NCBI GenBank assembly: GCA_015061605.1
Contig: SUWH01000002.1
Location: 1 to 64,000 of the forward strand
From: Lentisphaerota bacterium
Lineage (GTDB): Bacteria; Verrucomicrobiota; Lentisphaeria; Victivallales; Victivallaceae
DNA: 64,000 nt
Reading direction: 5' to 3'
Position 1 is the stretch's first letter; every line of letters begins with the position of its first letter. Both the position numbers and the translations under genes were made by a program. The notes beneath the pieces were generated by a model that was given only the letters and a program-made list of their open reading frames with translations, did no database searches and was not told the DNA's origin. Positions 33,896 through 43,871 of this stretch are shown piece after piece.

Positions 33896-35071
33896 ATGCC
33901 GGTTTCTTACGATTTTAAAAATGCTTCACGCAACACGCCATCCCGCCGCAGTTCGGGCGGGAAGAGTTTGCGTTTTATCATTTTGCTTTTGATAGTGGCA
34001 GCGATAACAGCCGGAGTCATCATGCTTATTGTGCCGGAAAAGGAAAAGATCATGGATAACGGCACAAAAACGGAAAAAACAGAACAGCCCGGCGGGAACA
34101 GCAGTGAAAAAGCTCCGGAAGCGGAACCTCCCGGGATAAGAGAAACTGAAAAAGTCTCTCCGACGCCGGATGCCGGAGATAAAAATGATCCGGTCTTGCT
34201 GACAGATAAAACCAAAGCGGACGATACCGGAACCGCAAATGTATCTCAAGGTAAAGGCAAAGTCCTGCCCGGTGATATTCCGGAAAATGAGGATAAGCCG
34301 GTATTCCGTGCCAGTCAGGCTCCCGGTGCCGCTGAAATTCTTGGCCGGGCATCGGCATTGAGTGATCCGGATGAGATAACAGCTCTGCTGCGCAGTTTTC
34401 TGATGAAAGAGTATTCGGCGGGCGGCGTTTATTCCGCCAACTGGGATGCAGTGGGTAAAGAGCTTGCCGCCGTTTTGCGGAAAAAAGCAGAAAAAAACAA
34501 CTGGAAAGCCCAGTGCGTGGTACACAAAGTCGTTTCCAGGGATAACTTTATCAAAATCGCCCGCCGTTATCACTCCACCGTTGAAGGGATAAAACAGGTC
34601 AATAAACGCAAAAACAATAATATCCGTATCGGCGAAAAACTTTCCGTAATTCCCGGTCCGTGGCGGGTAACTGTTTCCAGAAAAGCACGTTTGCTCAACG
34701 TGTGGCGCAAGGAAAAAGATTCCTGGCAGATATTTGCGGTGTTCCCGATCGGAGTCGGGCGCAAAAATCTGACTCCCGACGGCAGATTTGTTATAATCCA
34801 CCGGATGCGCCATCCCAAATGGCACGGTCCTGACGGCAGGATATTTGCCTACGGAGATAAAGAAAATCCGCTGGGCGATTACTTCCTGAAACTCCGCCGG
34901 ATCACCGCTTCCGGAATAAAAAAGGATCAGGGGTATGGTATTCACGGTTCAGCTGATGACAGTTCTGTCGGACGGTCGGTCAGCAACGGCTGTTTGAGAA
35001 TGAAAAATTGTGATGTTGAAATACTTTATTATCTGCTTCCGGCTATGACCCCGGTGGAGATCACTGATTGA
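33896..35071 (+). CDS. LysM-containing L,D-transpeptidase (YkuD domain)
   Basis: The 391-residue protein has a membrane helix at about 24-45 and a long Pro/Glu/Lys-rich linker. A LysM domain follows (about 205-250: VVSRDNFIKIARRYHSTVEG), then a C-terminal YkuD domain. The catalytic histidine lies in GYGIHGSADD and the nucleophilic cysteine in SVSNGCLRM. It would cross-link peptidoglycan or attach proteins to it in the periplasm. The ATG at 33896 is chosen because TTAAGGA precedes it; upstream in-frame ATGs at 33848 and 33884 are less well placed. accA follows 18 bp downstream. Confidence 0.88.
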   Translation: MPVSYDFKNASRNTPSRRSSGGKSLRFIILLLIVAAITAGVIMLIVPEKEKIMDNGTKTEKTEQPGGNSSEKAPEAEPPGIRETEKVSPTPDAGDKNDPVLLTDKTKADDTGTANVSQGKGKVLPGDIPENEDKPVFRASQAPGAAEILGRASALSDPDEITALLRSFLMKEYSAGGVYSANWDAVGKELAAVLRKKAEKNNWKAQCVVHKVVSRDNFIKIARRYHSTVEGIKQVNKRKNNNIRIGEKLSVIPGPWRVTVSRKARLLNVWRKEKDSWQIFAVFPIGVGRKNLTPDGRFVIIHRMRHPKWHGPDGRIFAYGDKENPLGDYFLKLRRITASGIKKDQGYGIHGSADDSSVGRSVSNGCLRMKNCDVEILYYLLPAMTPVEITD

Positions 35072-35089
35072 AAGAAAGGTTATTGATTT

Positions 35090-36088
35090 ATGAACGATAT
35101 TTATCTTGATTTTGAAGCTCCGATCGCGGAGCTGCAGAAAAAAATCGATGAATTGGAGAAACTTTCCAATCTGAACAATATCGATGTTTCCAAAGAGGTT
35201 CAGGCGCTCTCCGGACGGCTCAAGGAGATGATGGGGACTATCTACGATCAGCTCACTCCGTGGCAGAGAGTCCAACTTTCGCGCCATCCGCGCCGTCCGT
35301 ATGCGCTGGATTATATCAATATGCTCTGCACCAATTTTACCGAACTTTCCGGAGACCGCCGCCACAGTGATGATAAAGCGATCGTCGGTGGGCCGGCAAA
35401 GTTCAACGGCCGTCCGGTCGTGGTCATCGGTACGCAAAAAGGCCGGGATATGAAAAGCAATCTTTTCCGTAATTTCGGCTGGCCCCAGCCGGAGGGATAC
35501 CGCAAGGCGTTGCGTTTGATGCGGTTGGCGGAACAGGCTCAAATTCCGATTTTGACCTTTGTCGATACTCCGGGCGCCTATCCCGGTGTCGGCAGTGAAG
35601 AGCGGCACATCGCAGAAGCGATCGCGGTCAATTTGCGCGAAATGTTCAATTTTACCGTGCCGATCATCGTCACCATCATCGGTGAGGGCGGTTCCGGCGG
35701 TGCCATCGGTCTGGGAGTCGGCAACAAGGTGTTGATTTTGGAAAATGCCTACTATTCAGTCATCACCCCCGAAGGATGTGCCGCTATTCTGTGGAAGGAC
35801 CGTAAATTTGCTCCCAAAGCTGCCGAAGCATTGAAAATCACTGCCGGAAAACTCTTTGAACTCGGTATCGCTGATGCCATCGTGCCTGAACCGCTGGGCG
35901 GAGCTCACCGCGATCCGGAGAAGGCGGCAGAACTGCTCAAAGCGGCATTGACCGCCCAACTTGATGAATTGAGTAAGATGACTCCGGCAGAGTTGAAAAA
36001 TCAGCGGTATGAAAAGTTCCGTGCCTACGGCGCTTTTGAAACGGTTGAAGCGGTTGCCGATGCAGTAGTGGAGCCGGAAACAAAGTGA
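35090..36088 (+). CDS. accA: Acetyl-CoA carboxylase carboxyltransferase subunit alpha
   Basis: The 332-residue protein is full-length AccA: an N-terminal helical region (YLDFEAPIAELQKKIDELE), RHPRRPYALDYI, the oxyanion-hole region FVDTPGAYPGVGSEERH and GEGGSGGAIGLGVGNKVLILE. With AccD it moves the carboxyl group from biotin to acetyl-CoA, the committed step of fatty acid synthesis. AccD and AccBC are not in the window. The stop overlaps the start of the next gene (GTGA). Confidence 0.96.
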   Translation: MNDIYLDFEAPIAELQKKIDELEKLSNLNNIDVSKEVQALSGRLKEMMGTIYDQLTPWQRVQLSRHPRRPYALDYINMLCTNFTELSGDRRHSDDKAIVGGPAKFNGRPVVVIGTQKGRDMKSNLFRNFGWPQPEGYRKALRLMRLAEQAQIPILTFVDTPGAYPGVGSEERHIAEAIAVNLREMFNFTVPIIVTIIGEGGSGGAIGLGVGNKVLILENAYYSVITPEGCAAILWKDRKFAPKAAEALKITAGKLFELGIADAIVPEPLGGAHRDPEKAAELLKAALTAQLDELSKMTPAELKNQRYEKFRAYGAFETVEAVADAVVEPETK

Positions 36089-36555
36089 AAAGTGCCATTA
36101 TTGTCCGTCCGGCGGTTCCGGCAGATGTCGATGCTATTTTTGAACTGCTCGAACTCTATACTGCAAGCGGTGTGGTGCTGAAGCGTTCCAAAGATGATAT
36201 TGCTTTTTATTTGAAAAACTTCATCGTTGCCGAAGAAAACGGCATTGTCTGCGGATGCTGTGCCGCCCGCGATTTCGGACATGATCTTTTTGAAGTGCGT
36301 TCGCTGGTGGTCGTTCCGGCGTGTCAGGGCAAAGGTATCGGTAAACTGCTGGTCAATTTTATCATCGACCGTATGGATAAGGAACGGAAGAGCTGGCGGC
36401 TTTTTACGTTGACACTCCAGGTGAAGTTTTTTCAGTCGCTGGGTTTTTCGGTGGTTGAAAAAGAAATTTTCCCGGAAAAAATATGGAGCGATTGTTCCAG
36501 GTGTTCCAAGTATCACTGCTGCGATGAAACTGCGCTGCTGCTGGAGAAAAAATGA
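36085..36555 (+). CDS. GNAT acetyltransferase, ArgA-like (N-acetylglutamate synthase type)
   Basis: The 156-residue single-domain GNAT protein has the acetyl-CoA loop VVPACQGKGIGKLLVNF. Its C-terminal part (LGFSVVEKEIFPEKIWSDC, CSKYHCCDETALL) matches short ArgA-type N-acetylglutamate synthases, whose relatives show FPxKVWxDCxxCPxxxxCDExA. It would make N-acetylglutamate, the first arginine precursor. It starts at GTG overlapping the accA stop and overlaps the following gene by 4 bp. No other arginine gene is nearby, so the assignment rests on the C-terminal motif. Confidence 0.72.
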   Translation: MKSAIIVRPAVPADVDAIFELLELYTASGVVLKRSKDDIAFYLKNFIVAEENGIVCGCCAARDFGHDLFEVRSLVVVPACQGKGIGKLLVNFIIDRMDKERKSWRLFTLTLQVKFFQSLGFSVVEKEIFPEKIWSDCSRCSKYHCCDETALLLEKK

Positions 36556-37418
36556 GTTTACACCGTTTTTTGACCTTGTTCCCATTGCTGTTGGTTTTAT
36601 TGACGGTCTCCTGCAAAAAGGTGAAAGTCGATGAAAATATCGGCAGAGTAAATGCGGAAAGTATCATTGAAAAAGATGGTCAACTCTTTTTGTACAGCAA
36701 AAATGCCACGGTGATTTTGCGTCATGGCAGTTCAAAAGTTGAATCCGGCGGCATTCAGATCGTGCTTCCGGATGAGGTGTTGCGCGACAGTGACGGTGTC
36801 TGGCATTTGCCTTTGCGCTCGGTGAATTTATTGATGAATATTTTCAAGCCGTGGAAACTCAAAGTAGAAACCATTGCCATCGATCCCGGTCACGGCGGCA
36901 GTGATCCCGGTGCTGTAAGTGTCGGTCAGAAGATAAAAGAAAAAGATCTCAATCTTGATCTGGCACTTAAACTCGGTTCAGCCTTGCGCTCATGCGGCTT
37001 CAATGTGGTATTCACCCGGGAGGATGACCGTACTGTGCCATTGAGCAGGCGGGGGAATATGTATGAAGCGGATTTATTTATTTCCATCCATCACAACGCT
37101 TCGAAAAACATCAATGCTTCCGGAGCGGAGACCTTTTGCCTTTTGAGCGATGAAATTCAGGACAATTCCAGAATTTCTCCGGCGTTTCAAATTGCCTGTG
37201 AGATGCAGAAGTTTCAGTCGCAGGCAAGCGGCAATTACGGACGCGGGGTGAAGTTTGCCAAATTCCGGGTGCTGAAAGATGCCAAATCTCCGGCGATATT
37301 GTTTGAAGCCGGTTTCCTTACCCATCCGGATGAGGAGAAACGGTGCGTTTCAGCTGAATACCGTCAAATCATGGCAGAAGCTCTGGCGCAGGCAATAGCC
37401 CGGGCCGTTTCGCTTTGA
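36552..37418 (+). CDS. N-acetylmuramoyl-L-alanine amidase (Amidase_3), lipoprotein
   Basis: The 288-residue protein begins with a lipoprotein signal (lipobox LTVSC, Cys at about 21). A short copper-amine-oxidase-N-like segment (about 35-95) precedes an Amidase_3 domain with zinc ligands in AIDPGHGGSDPGA, the glutamate of KEKDLNLDLAL and the histidine of FISIHHNASKN; the catalytic glutamate lies in LFEAGFLTHPDE. It cleaves the MurNAc-L-Ala bond of peptidoglycan. It is the last gene of the transpeptidase-accA-acetyltransferase operon, and its last 50 bp overlap the convergent PHP gene. Confidence 0.9.
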   Translation: MSLHRFLTLFPLLLVLLTVSCKKVKVDENIGRVNAESIIEKDGQLFLYSKNATVILRHGSSKVESGGIQIVLPDEVLRDSDGVWHLPLRSVNLLMNIFKPWKLKVETIAIDPGHGGSDPGAVSVGQKIKEKDLNLDLALKLGSALRSCGFNVVFTREDDRTVPLSRRGNMYEADLFISIHHNASKNINASGAETFCLLSDEIQDNSRISPAFQIACEMQKFQSQASGNYGRGVKFAKFRVLKDAKSPAILFEAGFLTHPDEEKRCVSAEYRQIMAEALAQAIARAVSL

Positions 37419-38250
37419 GCGCAGTAAGCAGTTCCGCCGGAACCCGCAAACCGCCCGCTCCGAATCCCAGTACCACATCAGGACTGTTGGCTCCGTGAAA
37501 ATCACTGCCGCCGGAAATCGCAAGATCCAATGGCAGCGCAACCTCATGTACCATGGCTGTCTCATTGGCACTGAACATACTGTAATACCCCTCAATTGCA
37601 TCAAGTCCCAGTGCGGCAAGTTTGCGTGCCGCCCGCTTCAAATAGGCGCGTTCATTGGCTTCCCTGCGAACCGGATGCGCCCAGATTGCCACGCCGCCGG
37701 AAGCATGGATGGCGTTGATCGCTCCGGCAGGTTCGGGCAGACGGCGGGGGATATATGCCGGACGGTTTTTGCCCAGCAGTTTTTCAAAGACCTGCCGGGG
37801 ATGGGCAAAGCCGTAATGATTTACCAGCGCGGCGGCAAAGTGCGGTCTGCCCACTCCATCCAATGGCAGGTCGGAAAATTCCGGCATATCAAGCGACAGC
37901 TTGTAGCCGAGCAGATCAAGTTTTACAAAAAGGTCGCGGTTGCGGCGCATCCGTTCCTGCCGGGCGTTTTCGATAAAACCGGCAAGCTCCACAGAAGCCG
38001 GATTGATGAAAAGTCCGACGATATGGATCTCTCTGGACATGAATGAACAGGCAAGTTCCACTCCGCAAATGGCTTCGCACTCCGGGTGTTCTGCGGCCGC
38101 GGCGGTAAATTCCGCAAGTCCGGATGTCGTGTCGTGGTCAGTAAGAGCCACTGCCGCCAATTGCAATTCGCAGGCGATGTTGAATACTTCAGCCGGAGTG
38201 GCAGTTCCATCCGAAGCGGTACTGTGAGTATGCAGATCTATATATTCCAT
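37369..38250 (-). CDS. PHP-domain phosphoesterase (YciV/RNase AM-like)
   Basis: The 293-residue protein has the PHP metal motifs: DLHTHSTASDGT (motif I), ALTDHDT (II), a glutamate in CGVELACSF (III) and ISGGSDFHG (IV). The insertion pattern and length match the YciV/RNase AM family, which removes 5'-phosphorylated nucleotides from RNA or 3',5'-bisphosphates; this is family inference. Its start overlaps the mfd stop by 13 bp, so it is coupled to mfd. Confidence 0.85.
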   Translation of the reverse strand: MEYIDLHTHSTASDGTATPAEVFNIACELQLAAVALTDHDTTSGLAEFTAAAAEHPECEAICGVELACSFMSREIHIVGLFINPASVELAGFIENARQERMRRNRDLFVKLDLLGYKLSLDMPEFSDLPLDGVGRPHFAAALVNHYGFAHPRQVFEKLLGKNRPAYIPRRLPEPAGAINAIHASGGVAIWAHPVRREANERAYLKRAARKLAALGLDAIEGYYSMFSANETAMVHEVALPLDLAISGGSDFHGANSPDVVLGFGAGGLRVPAELLTALKAKRPGLLPAPELLP

Positions 38251-41200
38251 AATTTATGGTTTGACCTTTTTTGATTATCCTGCTTTGCCACTGCTTCGGC
38301 AAGGAGTTGGAGTTGTTTAAGGCGCATTTGCGGGGTGTCGCGTGAATCAAGCCGGGGCAGTACGCCCCGGTTGCGGTAAACGGTACCGTCTTTACGGAAA
38401 ATCGAAACCTGATTGTCGGCAACGACCATTTTGCGGCAGTCGGCACGCGAAAGCAGGATACGCAGTTTGGTGATTTCCAGCAGATTGACCGCTTCGGGAG
38501 GAAGTTTACCGAAAATATCTTCCAGTTGTTCCGCAAATTCTTTCAATTGTTCAAGATCGTGGATATCTCCCAATTGCCGGTAGGAGGATATGCGGAGCTG
38601 ATCGTTTTCGATGTAGGTGTCCGGCAGTGAAGCAGCGAGCATTCCTTTGGGCGCATTCAGTCCGAAACAGATGAAATCTATTCCTGCTTCCGGTAAGGTT
38701 ATGATGATCTCTTCGCGGTTCTGCATCTTGGCGATCTCCTGTTTCAGGAGACGGCAGTAGAGGTCGAAACCGATCAGATTGAGGTGTCCGGACTGTTCCG
38801 AACCGAGGATGTTTCCGGCACCGCGGATCTCAAGGTCGCGCAATGCCAGCTGAAACCCGGAACCAAATGCCGAACAGCGGCGTATCGCCGCCAGACGTTT
38901 GCGCGCCGATGAACCGATTATCTGATCTTTCGGCAGCAGCATATAGGCGTATGCCTGCTGTTTCCATCTGCCGACCCGTCCCCGGAGCTGATACAGTTCG
39001 GCAAGACCGAAGCGGTCGGCGCGTTCGATGATGATAGTGTTGGCATTGGGGACATCCAGACCGGATTCGATGATGGTACTGCATACTAAAACATCGATTT
39101 GACCATTTTGAAAATCTTCCATGATATTTGCAAGATGTTCTTCGGGCATCTGTCCGTGGGCGACAGCGACCTTTGCTCCCGGAAGAAGTGAACTTAATTT
39201 ATTGGCACAGCGGTCGATGGTCATGACCCGGTTGTGCAGATAGTAGACCTGACCTCCGCGGGCAAGTTCGGCGCGGATCGCTCCGAGAATGAGATTTTCT
39301 TCCTGCGGCGCGATCACTGTTTTGACCGGCAGCCGGAGTTTTGGAGGAGTGATAAGGGTACTTAAATCACGCGCACCTGCCATGGCAAGATACAAAGTGC
39401 GTGGTATAGGGGTCGCAGACATGCTCAAGACATCAGCTTCGACCCGGAAGCGGCGCAAAGTTTCTTTGTGTTCGACTCCGAAACGCTGTTCTTCGTCGAT
39501 TATCACCAATCCGAGGTTTTGGAATTTGAAACTTTCATTGCACAACCGGTGGGTGCCGATGACGATGTCGATGGTTCCGGCAGCAAGGCGCATTGCGATA
39601 CGGTTCTGTTCGGCGGCGGTGCGGAAGCGGCTCACGCAGTCGATGATGAAAGGGTATTCCCGGAAACGTTCGGTGAAACTCCGGAAGTGCTGCTGCGCCA
39701 GTACCGTGGTCGGCGCAATGACCGCCACCTGATAACCGGAATTGACCGCCTGAAATGCGGCACGCATGGCGATTTCAGTTTTACCGTAGCCGACATCGCC
39801 GCAGAGCAGACGGTCCATCGGCTTGGGCTTGCTCATATCGCCGATGATTTCTCTGGTGGCGCGGATCTGACATCCGGTATCCCGGAATGGAAACTGGCGC
39901 AAAAAGGTGTTAAGTTCGCGTTTTGACGAAGCAAAGGCGATTCCCGGTACTGATTGGCGAACCGCCTGAAAACGGAGCATTTCAGCGGCGTAACTGCGGA
40001 CGCCTTCGCGGACACTGAGTTTTTCAGCATCCCATTTGTTTCCGCCGATGGCATGGAGTTTGACTTTGCCTGCGGCGCCGAGATAACGGTTGATTTTTCC
40101 CGCCTGGACGATTGGGACTTGCAACTGCTGACCGCCGCGGAATTCCAGAAGCAGTATTTCCCGTGAGATGCCGTCGGATGAAACTTTTTTTATTCCCCGG
40201 AATATACCGATGCCGAAGTCGAGGTGGACTACATAATCACCTTCGTCAAATTCGCCGAAAGAAAATTCGATGCTGCCCGACAGTTGCGGAGCATCAACGT
40301 TTTCTTCACTTTCCGTGACCGCCGCCGCGCCGGAAGCGTTGTCATAATTTTCCCGGACAAAGCCGCATTCGATGAGTTCATTTTCGGTGATGATGAGTTG
40401 AGGTGGAGTTTCCAGTTCAAAACCGGCAGGGAGTTTCAATGCATCAAATTCGGTTTCAGTTGTAATGAGCTGCTGTTGACGGCACCACTTGTCAAGTTCC
40501 GGAATATCCTCCTGTGATGCGGCAAGGATGGTGATGTTTCCGGAAAAATTTTCCATTTTGTGTTTTAAAAGCGCACGGCGCAGCTCTTTTTCTTTCTGAA
40601 GTGTTCCGGTGGGGAGAGTTCCGGCGCGTTCAAGATCAAGCGGTTGAATATCAGAGCAGAGCGCATCAAATCCATCCGGCAGGGCAGGGGATTCAAAGAA
40701 AGCAATATGGATGTGTTCACTCTGCAGTTTTTTCCAGCGGTCGACTGCGCCGGGGACGCTGTATTTTTCCAGAAGCTCAAGTCCGGATTCCGGATAGATG
40801 TCCAGCATCTGAAATTCTCCGGCAAGTTCAAGATATTCAAAAAGGTCTGACTCTGCTGCACCACCGGCGGTTATTCCGGCGCGGTTGATCACCCGGTATG
40901 AGTCAAGTTTCCCTGTGGAACGCTGATTTTCCGGAGAAAAAGTACGCAATGAATCGATCTCGTCGCCGAAAAATTCAATGCGGCACGGTTCGTCATGCGC
41001 CGGACTGAATATATCCACGATACCGCCGCGCCGGGAAAATTCACCGGGGATCGTCACGGTGACTTCATCATCGTAATCCAATGTGACCAGAGTTTCCAGC
41101 AGCGCCGGGATCGCGATGGTCATGCCGCAACGCAGCTCCAACTGGGAAAGTTTGCTCTGCTGTGGAGATGGTGCCGGACCGAGCATGGCGTGGACACTGC

Positions 41201-41534
41201 CACAAATGAGGTCAAATTTTTCGTTGAGGATCCGGTTCAATGCGCGGGCGCGGCGGGCTTCTCCGCCCGGGAAAAGCAATTTGCCGCGTCCGCATTCGGG
41301 AACTTGCAGGAGCTGTTTTTTTACTCCGGCACTCTCCATGAGTTTTTCCAGTGCGGAAATGGTTTTCTCTTCGATTTTGCTGTCCGGGAAAGTTACCGCC
41401 AGAGTGTGTTCAGCGTGTTCAAGTTCTCTCAACAGCAGCAACGCAAGTGTTTCCGGCGCGGCAGAAAAGCGGGAACAACTATAATTTGTTCCCGGAGTTA
41501 AAAATTTTTTTAAGTTTTTCTGCCAATTTTTCAT
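38238..41534 (-). CDS. mfd: Transcription-repair coupling factor
   Basis: The 1098-residue protein has the Mfd architecture: a UvrB-like N-terminal region, an RNA-polymerase interaction domain (EGDYVVHLDFGIGIFRGI), a RecG-like translocase with Walker A CGDVGYGKTEIAMRA, the DEEQ box (VIIDEEQRFGV), motif III SATPIPRTLYLAM, RVGR-type motif VI (LRGRVGRWKQQAYAY) and a C-terminal TRCF domain. It removes stalled RNA polymerase and recruits UvrA. It is the first gene of a two-gene unit with the PHP phosphoesterase. Confidence 0.96.
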   Translation of the reverse strand: MKNWQKNLKKFLTPGTNYSCSRFSAAPETLALLLLRELEHAEHTLAVTFPDSKIEEKTISALEKLMESAGVKKQLLQVPECGRGKLLFPGGEARRARALNRILNEKFDLICGSVHAMLGPAPSPQQSKLSQLELRCGMTIAIPALLETLVTLDYDDEVTVTIPGEFSRRGGIVDIFSPAHDEPCRIEFFGDEIDSLRTFSPENQRSTGKLDSYRVINRAGITAGGAAESDLFEYLELAGEFQMLDIYPESGLELLEKYSVPGAVDRWKKLQSEHIHIAFFESPALPDGFDALCSDIQPLDLERAGTLPTGTLQKEKELRRALLKHKMENFSGNITILAASQEDIPELDKWCRQQQLITTETEFDALKLPAGFELETPPQLIITENELIECGFVRENYDNASGAAAVTESEENVDAPQLSGSIEFSFGEFDEGDYVVHLDFGIGIFRGIKKVSSDGISREILLLEFRGGQQLQVPIVQAGKINRYLGAAGKVKLHAIGGNKWDAEKLSVREGVRSYAAEMLRFQAVRQSVPGIAFASSKRELNTFLRQFPFRDTGCQIRATREIIGDMSKPKPMDRLLCGDVGYGKTEIAMRAAFQAVNSGYQVAVIAPTTVLAQQHFRSFTERFREYPFIIDCVSRFRTAAEQNRIAMRLAAGTIDIVIGTHRLCNESFKFQNLGLVIIDEEQRFGVEHKETLRRFRVEADVLSMSATPIPRTLYLAMAGARDLSTLITPPKLRLPVKTVIAPQEENLILGAIRAELARGGQVYYLHNRVMTIDRCANKLSSLLPGAKVAVAHGQMPEEHLANIMEDFQNGQIDVLVCSTIIESGLDVPNANTIIIERADRFGLAELYQLRGRVGRWKQQAYAYMLLPKDQIIGSSARKRLAAIRRCSAFGSGFQLALRDLEIRGAGNILGSEQSGHLNLIGFDLYCRLLKQEIAKMQNREEIIITLPEAGIDFICFGLNAPKGMLAASLPDTYIENDQLRISSYRQLGDIHDLEQLKEFAEQLEDIFGKLPPEAVNLLEITKLRILLSRADCRKMVVADNQVSIFRKDGTVYRNRGVLPRLDSRDTPQMRLKQLQLLAEAVAKQDNQKRSNHKLWNI

Positions 41535-41714
41535 TTTTTACTGTTGAGATTTCCGATAAAGCGTTTATAATGGTTTTTTAGAAAATGGCGGCAGTGGGGA
41601 TATTTCTCCAATGTCAATTATATACTATAACCTTTCAAGTGCTGCTTTTGAAGTGGCAGACAAAGGTTTTTTTGGAAAATATTTTATCAGGGGATAAAAA
41701 AAGGGGAATATTTT

Positions 41715-42932
41715 ATGGAAAATGAAAAAGATTTGAATGTCAACGGCGAAAATACCGCTGCTGAAAACCAGAGCGCTCCCAAGCGCAAACCGGTGATCCG
41801 CAAAGTTTCCGCGGCTCCGACCAAGTTTGCTCCAAAACAGCCGAAAGAAGCTCCGGAAAAACCGAAAATAGTAAATCTGGTTTCATTTGATGATGATTTT
41901 TCAGATGAGGATGATGCCGCCGCCTATGCCGCCGCAGCCGAAGAGGATCGCCGCGATGCGGAACGTGCCGCCAGAGAACGCGCCGCACAGGAACGTTCCA
42001 GCGCCACCACCCGTTTGCGCACCAAACAGGAAAAGGATATCGCCAGAAAAAATGCTCTCGAATCCAAAGTCCTTGTCGGCAGTAAAAATGACACCATGAA
42101 GGTCTACATGGGCGAAATCGCCCAGATCCCGCTGGTGAATAAAAAAGAGGAACAGGAACTTTCTGAAGCTATCCACAGTACCGACCCCGCCCGTTATGAA
42201 GCTGCCCGCACCACTTTGATCAAAGCCAACTTGCGTCTGGTCGTCAAGATCGCCCATGATTTCAAAGGTCTCGGTCTGCCGCTGCTCGATCTTATCAGCG
42301 AAGGCAACATCGGTCTGATGCGCGCTGTGGAAAAATTCGACCCCGCCAAAGGTGCCAAATTTTCCAGTTACGCCGCCTGGTGGATCAAACAGTCCATGCG
42401 CCGTGCGCTTGCCAACCAGAGCCGCACCATCCGCATCCCGGTTCAGAGCGCCGGCAAGATCAATAAAATCAAAACAGTCCGCATGAAACTTGCTGAAGAA
42501 CTCGGACGTGATCCTTCTGATGCCGAAATCGCCGAACATCTCGACTTCAGTGAACGTACCGTTTCCGGTCTGCGTCTGGCTGATTTGCGCACCATCTCTC
42601 TGCATGACCCCATCCAGCAGGGCGAAGAGGGCGAATTTCAGGATATCATTCCCGACCGTCACGCCATGACCCCGGATCAGATCATCGGCGACATCGAATC
42701 GGTTTTCCGTTTGATGGATCTGCTGGACAAACTTGAGGAGCGCGAACGCAAAATTCTGGAAATGCGTTTCGGTCTGCGCGGCGGCCGCACCCTCACTCTT
42801 GAAGAGGTGAGCCAGCAGATCGGCCGTACCAGAGAACGTGTGCGCCAGATCCAGAATCAGGCACTGGCAAAACTCAAACAGCTTCTGATGGATGAAGCCG
42901 GTTTTGTCGCCCCCGAAAAAGAAAATGATTAA
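41715..42932 (+). CDS. rpoD: RNA polymerase sigma-70 factor (RpoD/SigA type)
   Basis: The 405-residue sigma factor has region 1.2 ([14 protein letters not shown]), 2.1-2.4 ([50 protein letters not shown]), region 3, and region 4 ([20 protein letters not shown]). Region 1.1 is absent; the first 110 residues are an Ala/Glu/Lys-rich, probably disordered extension. It may be the housekeeping factor, since the uniform TTGACA/TATATT promoters around it fit group 1 recognition, but a group 2 factor cannot be excluded. A strong ribosome binding site (AAAGGGGA) precedes the ATG. purU follows 20 bp downstream. Confidence 0.9.
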   Translation: MENEKDLNVNGENTAAENQSAPKRKPVIRKVSAAPTKFAPKQPKEAPEKPKIVNLVSFDDDFSDEDDAAAYAAAAEEDRRDAERAARERAAQERSSATTRLRTKQEKDIARKNALESKVLVGSKNDTMKVYMGEIAQIPLVNKKEEQELSEAIHSTDPARYEAARTTLIKANLRLVVKIAHDFKGLGLPLLDLISEGNIGLMRAVEKFDPAKGAKFSSYAAWWIKQSMRRALANQSRTIRIPVQSAGKINKIKTVRMKLAEELGRDPSDAEIAEHLDFSERTVSGLRLADLRTISLHDPIQQGEEGEFQDIIPDRHAMTPDQIIGDIESVFRLMDLLDKLEERERKILEMRFGLRGGRTLTLEEVSQQIGRTRERVRQIQNQALAKLKQLLMDEAGFVAPEKEND

Positions 42933-42952
42933 GTTGAGAATATAAACAGATT

Positions 42953-43807
42953 ATGCGTCAGGTAGTTTTTCTTATAAGAACCGTCGACCGCAAAGGTTTG
43001 CTGGCGGCGATTTCCGGATTTTTCACCTCCCGTGACTTGAATATCATCGAATGCCGTCAGTATACCGATGTGATTGAAAATGAATATTTTACCCGTATAC
43101 TGGTCGAATTGCCGCCGGAGATCACCCGCGGTGCTTTGGAAGCGGAATTCAGCGTGTTTGCCAATGAGTATGCGCTCGACTATTCCATCCATTACATCGG
43201 TGATATACGCAACGTGGCGGTGCTGGTTTCCAAAACCTCCCACTGTTTCTACGATATACTGGTCAACTCCGAAGAAAATACTCTCGGAGGCGGACGCGTG
43301 GTGCTTGCCATCGGGAATCATCCCGATCTGGAAGAGGTCGCCGACAAGTTCCGTGTACCTTATTACTGCTGCCCGGTGGAAAAAGGACAGGAGCATGTTC
43401 AGGAAAAGCAGATCCTTGATCTCTTGAGCAAACATCATGTCGATCTGGTGGTGCTCGCCCGTTATATGCGGATACTTTCCGATGATTTCATCGCTCATTA
43501 TCCGTCAAAGATCATCAATATCCACCACGCTTTTCTGCCCGCATTCATGGGCGGCGATCCCTACCGCCGTGCCTGGGAACGCGGCGTGAAAATGATCGGC
43601 GCAACGGCACATTATGCCACCGCTGATCTCGATGAAGGACCGATCATCGAACAGGATGTCGAACCCATCACTCACGAAAGCACTCCGGCAGATCTGAAAC
43701 AGCGCGGCCGTGACATCGAACGGCGCGTTCTCACCCGGGCCGTCCGCGCCCATCTGGAACACCGTGTGATCATCACCGGCAACCGGACGATAGTCTTTTC
43801 CAAGTAA
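42953..43807 (+). CDS. purU: Formyltetrahydrofolate deformylase
   Basis: The 284-residue protein has an N-terminal ACT domain (VFLIRTVDRKGLLAAISGFF) and a C-terminal formyltransferase-like domain with NIHHAFLPAFMGGDPY and the catalytic aspartate in ATADLDEGPIIEQDVE. The ACT plus hydrolase arrangement and the NIHHxFLPAF form identify PurU rather than PurN. It hydrolyses 10-formyl-THF to formate and THF, balancing one-carbon pools. It follows the sigma factor by 20 bp and is probably co-transcribed. Confidence 0.92.
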   Translation: MRQVVFLIRTVDRKGLLAAISGFFTSRDLNIIECRQYTDVIENEYFTRILVELPPEITRGALEAEFSVFANEYALDYSIHYIGDIRNVAVLVSKTSHCFYDILVNSEENTLGGGRVVLAIGNHPDLEEVADKFRVPYYCCPVEKGQEHVQEKQILDLLSKHHVDLVVLARYMRILSDDFIAHYPSKIINIHHAFLPAFMGGDPYRRAWERGVKMIGATAHYATADLDEGPIIEQDVEPITHESTPADLKQRGRDIERRVLTRAVRAHLEHRVIITGNRTIVFSK

Positions 43808-43871
43808 CAGCGGGTGTCCGGTTTGCCCCGGTTGGCAAAAGCGTGAATATTTTCCTTGATTTTGTCAAACA

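Noticed and set aside
41535-41714. Promoter for the sigma factor or mfd
   Set aside because: A TATACT/TATAAC region is visible near 41621 but no -35 at suitable distance on either strand, so I did not annotate it.
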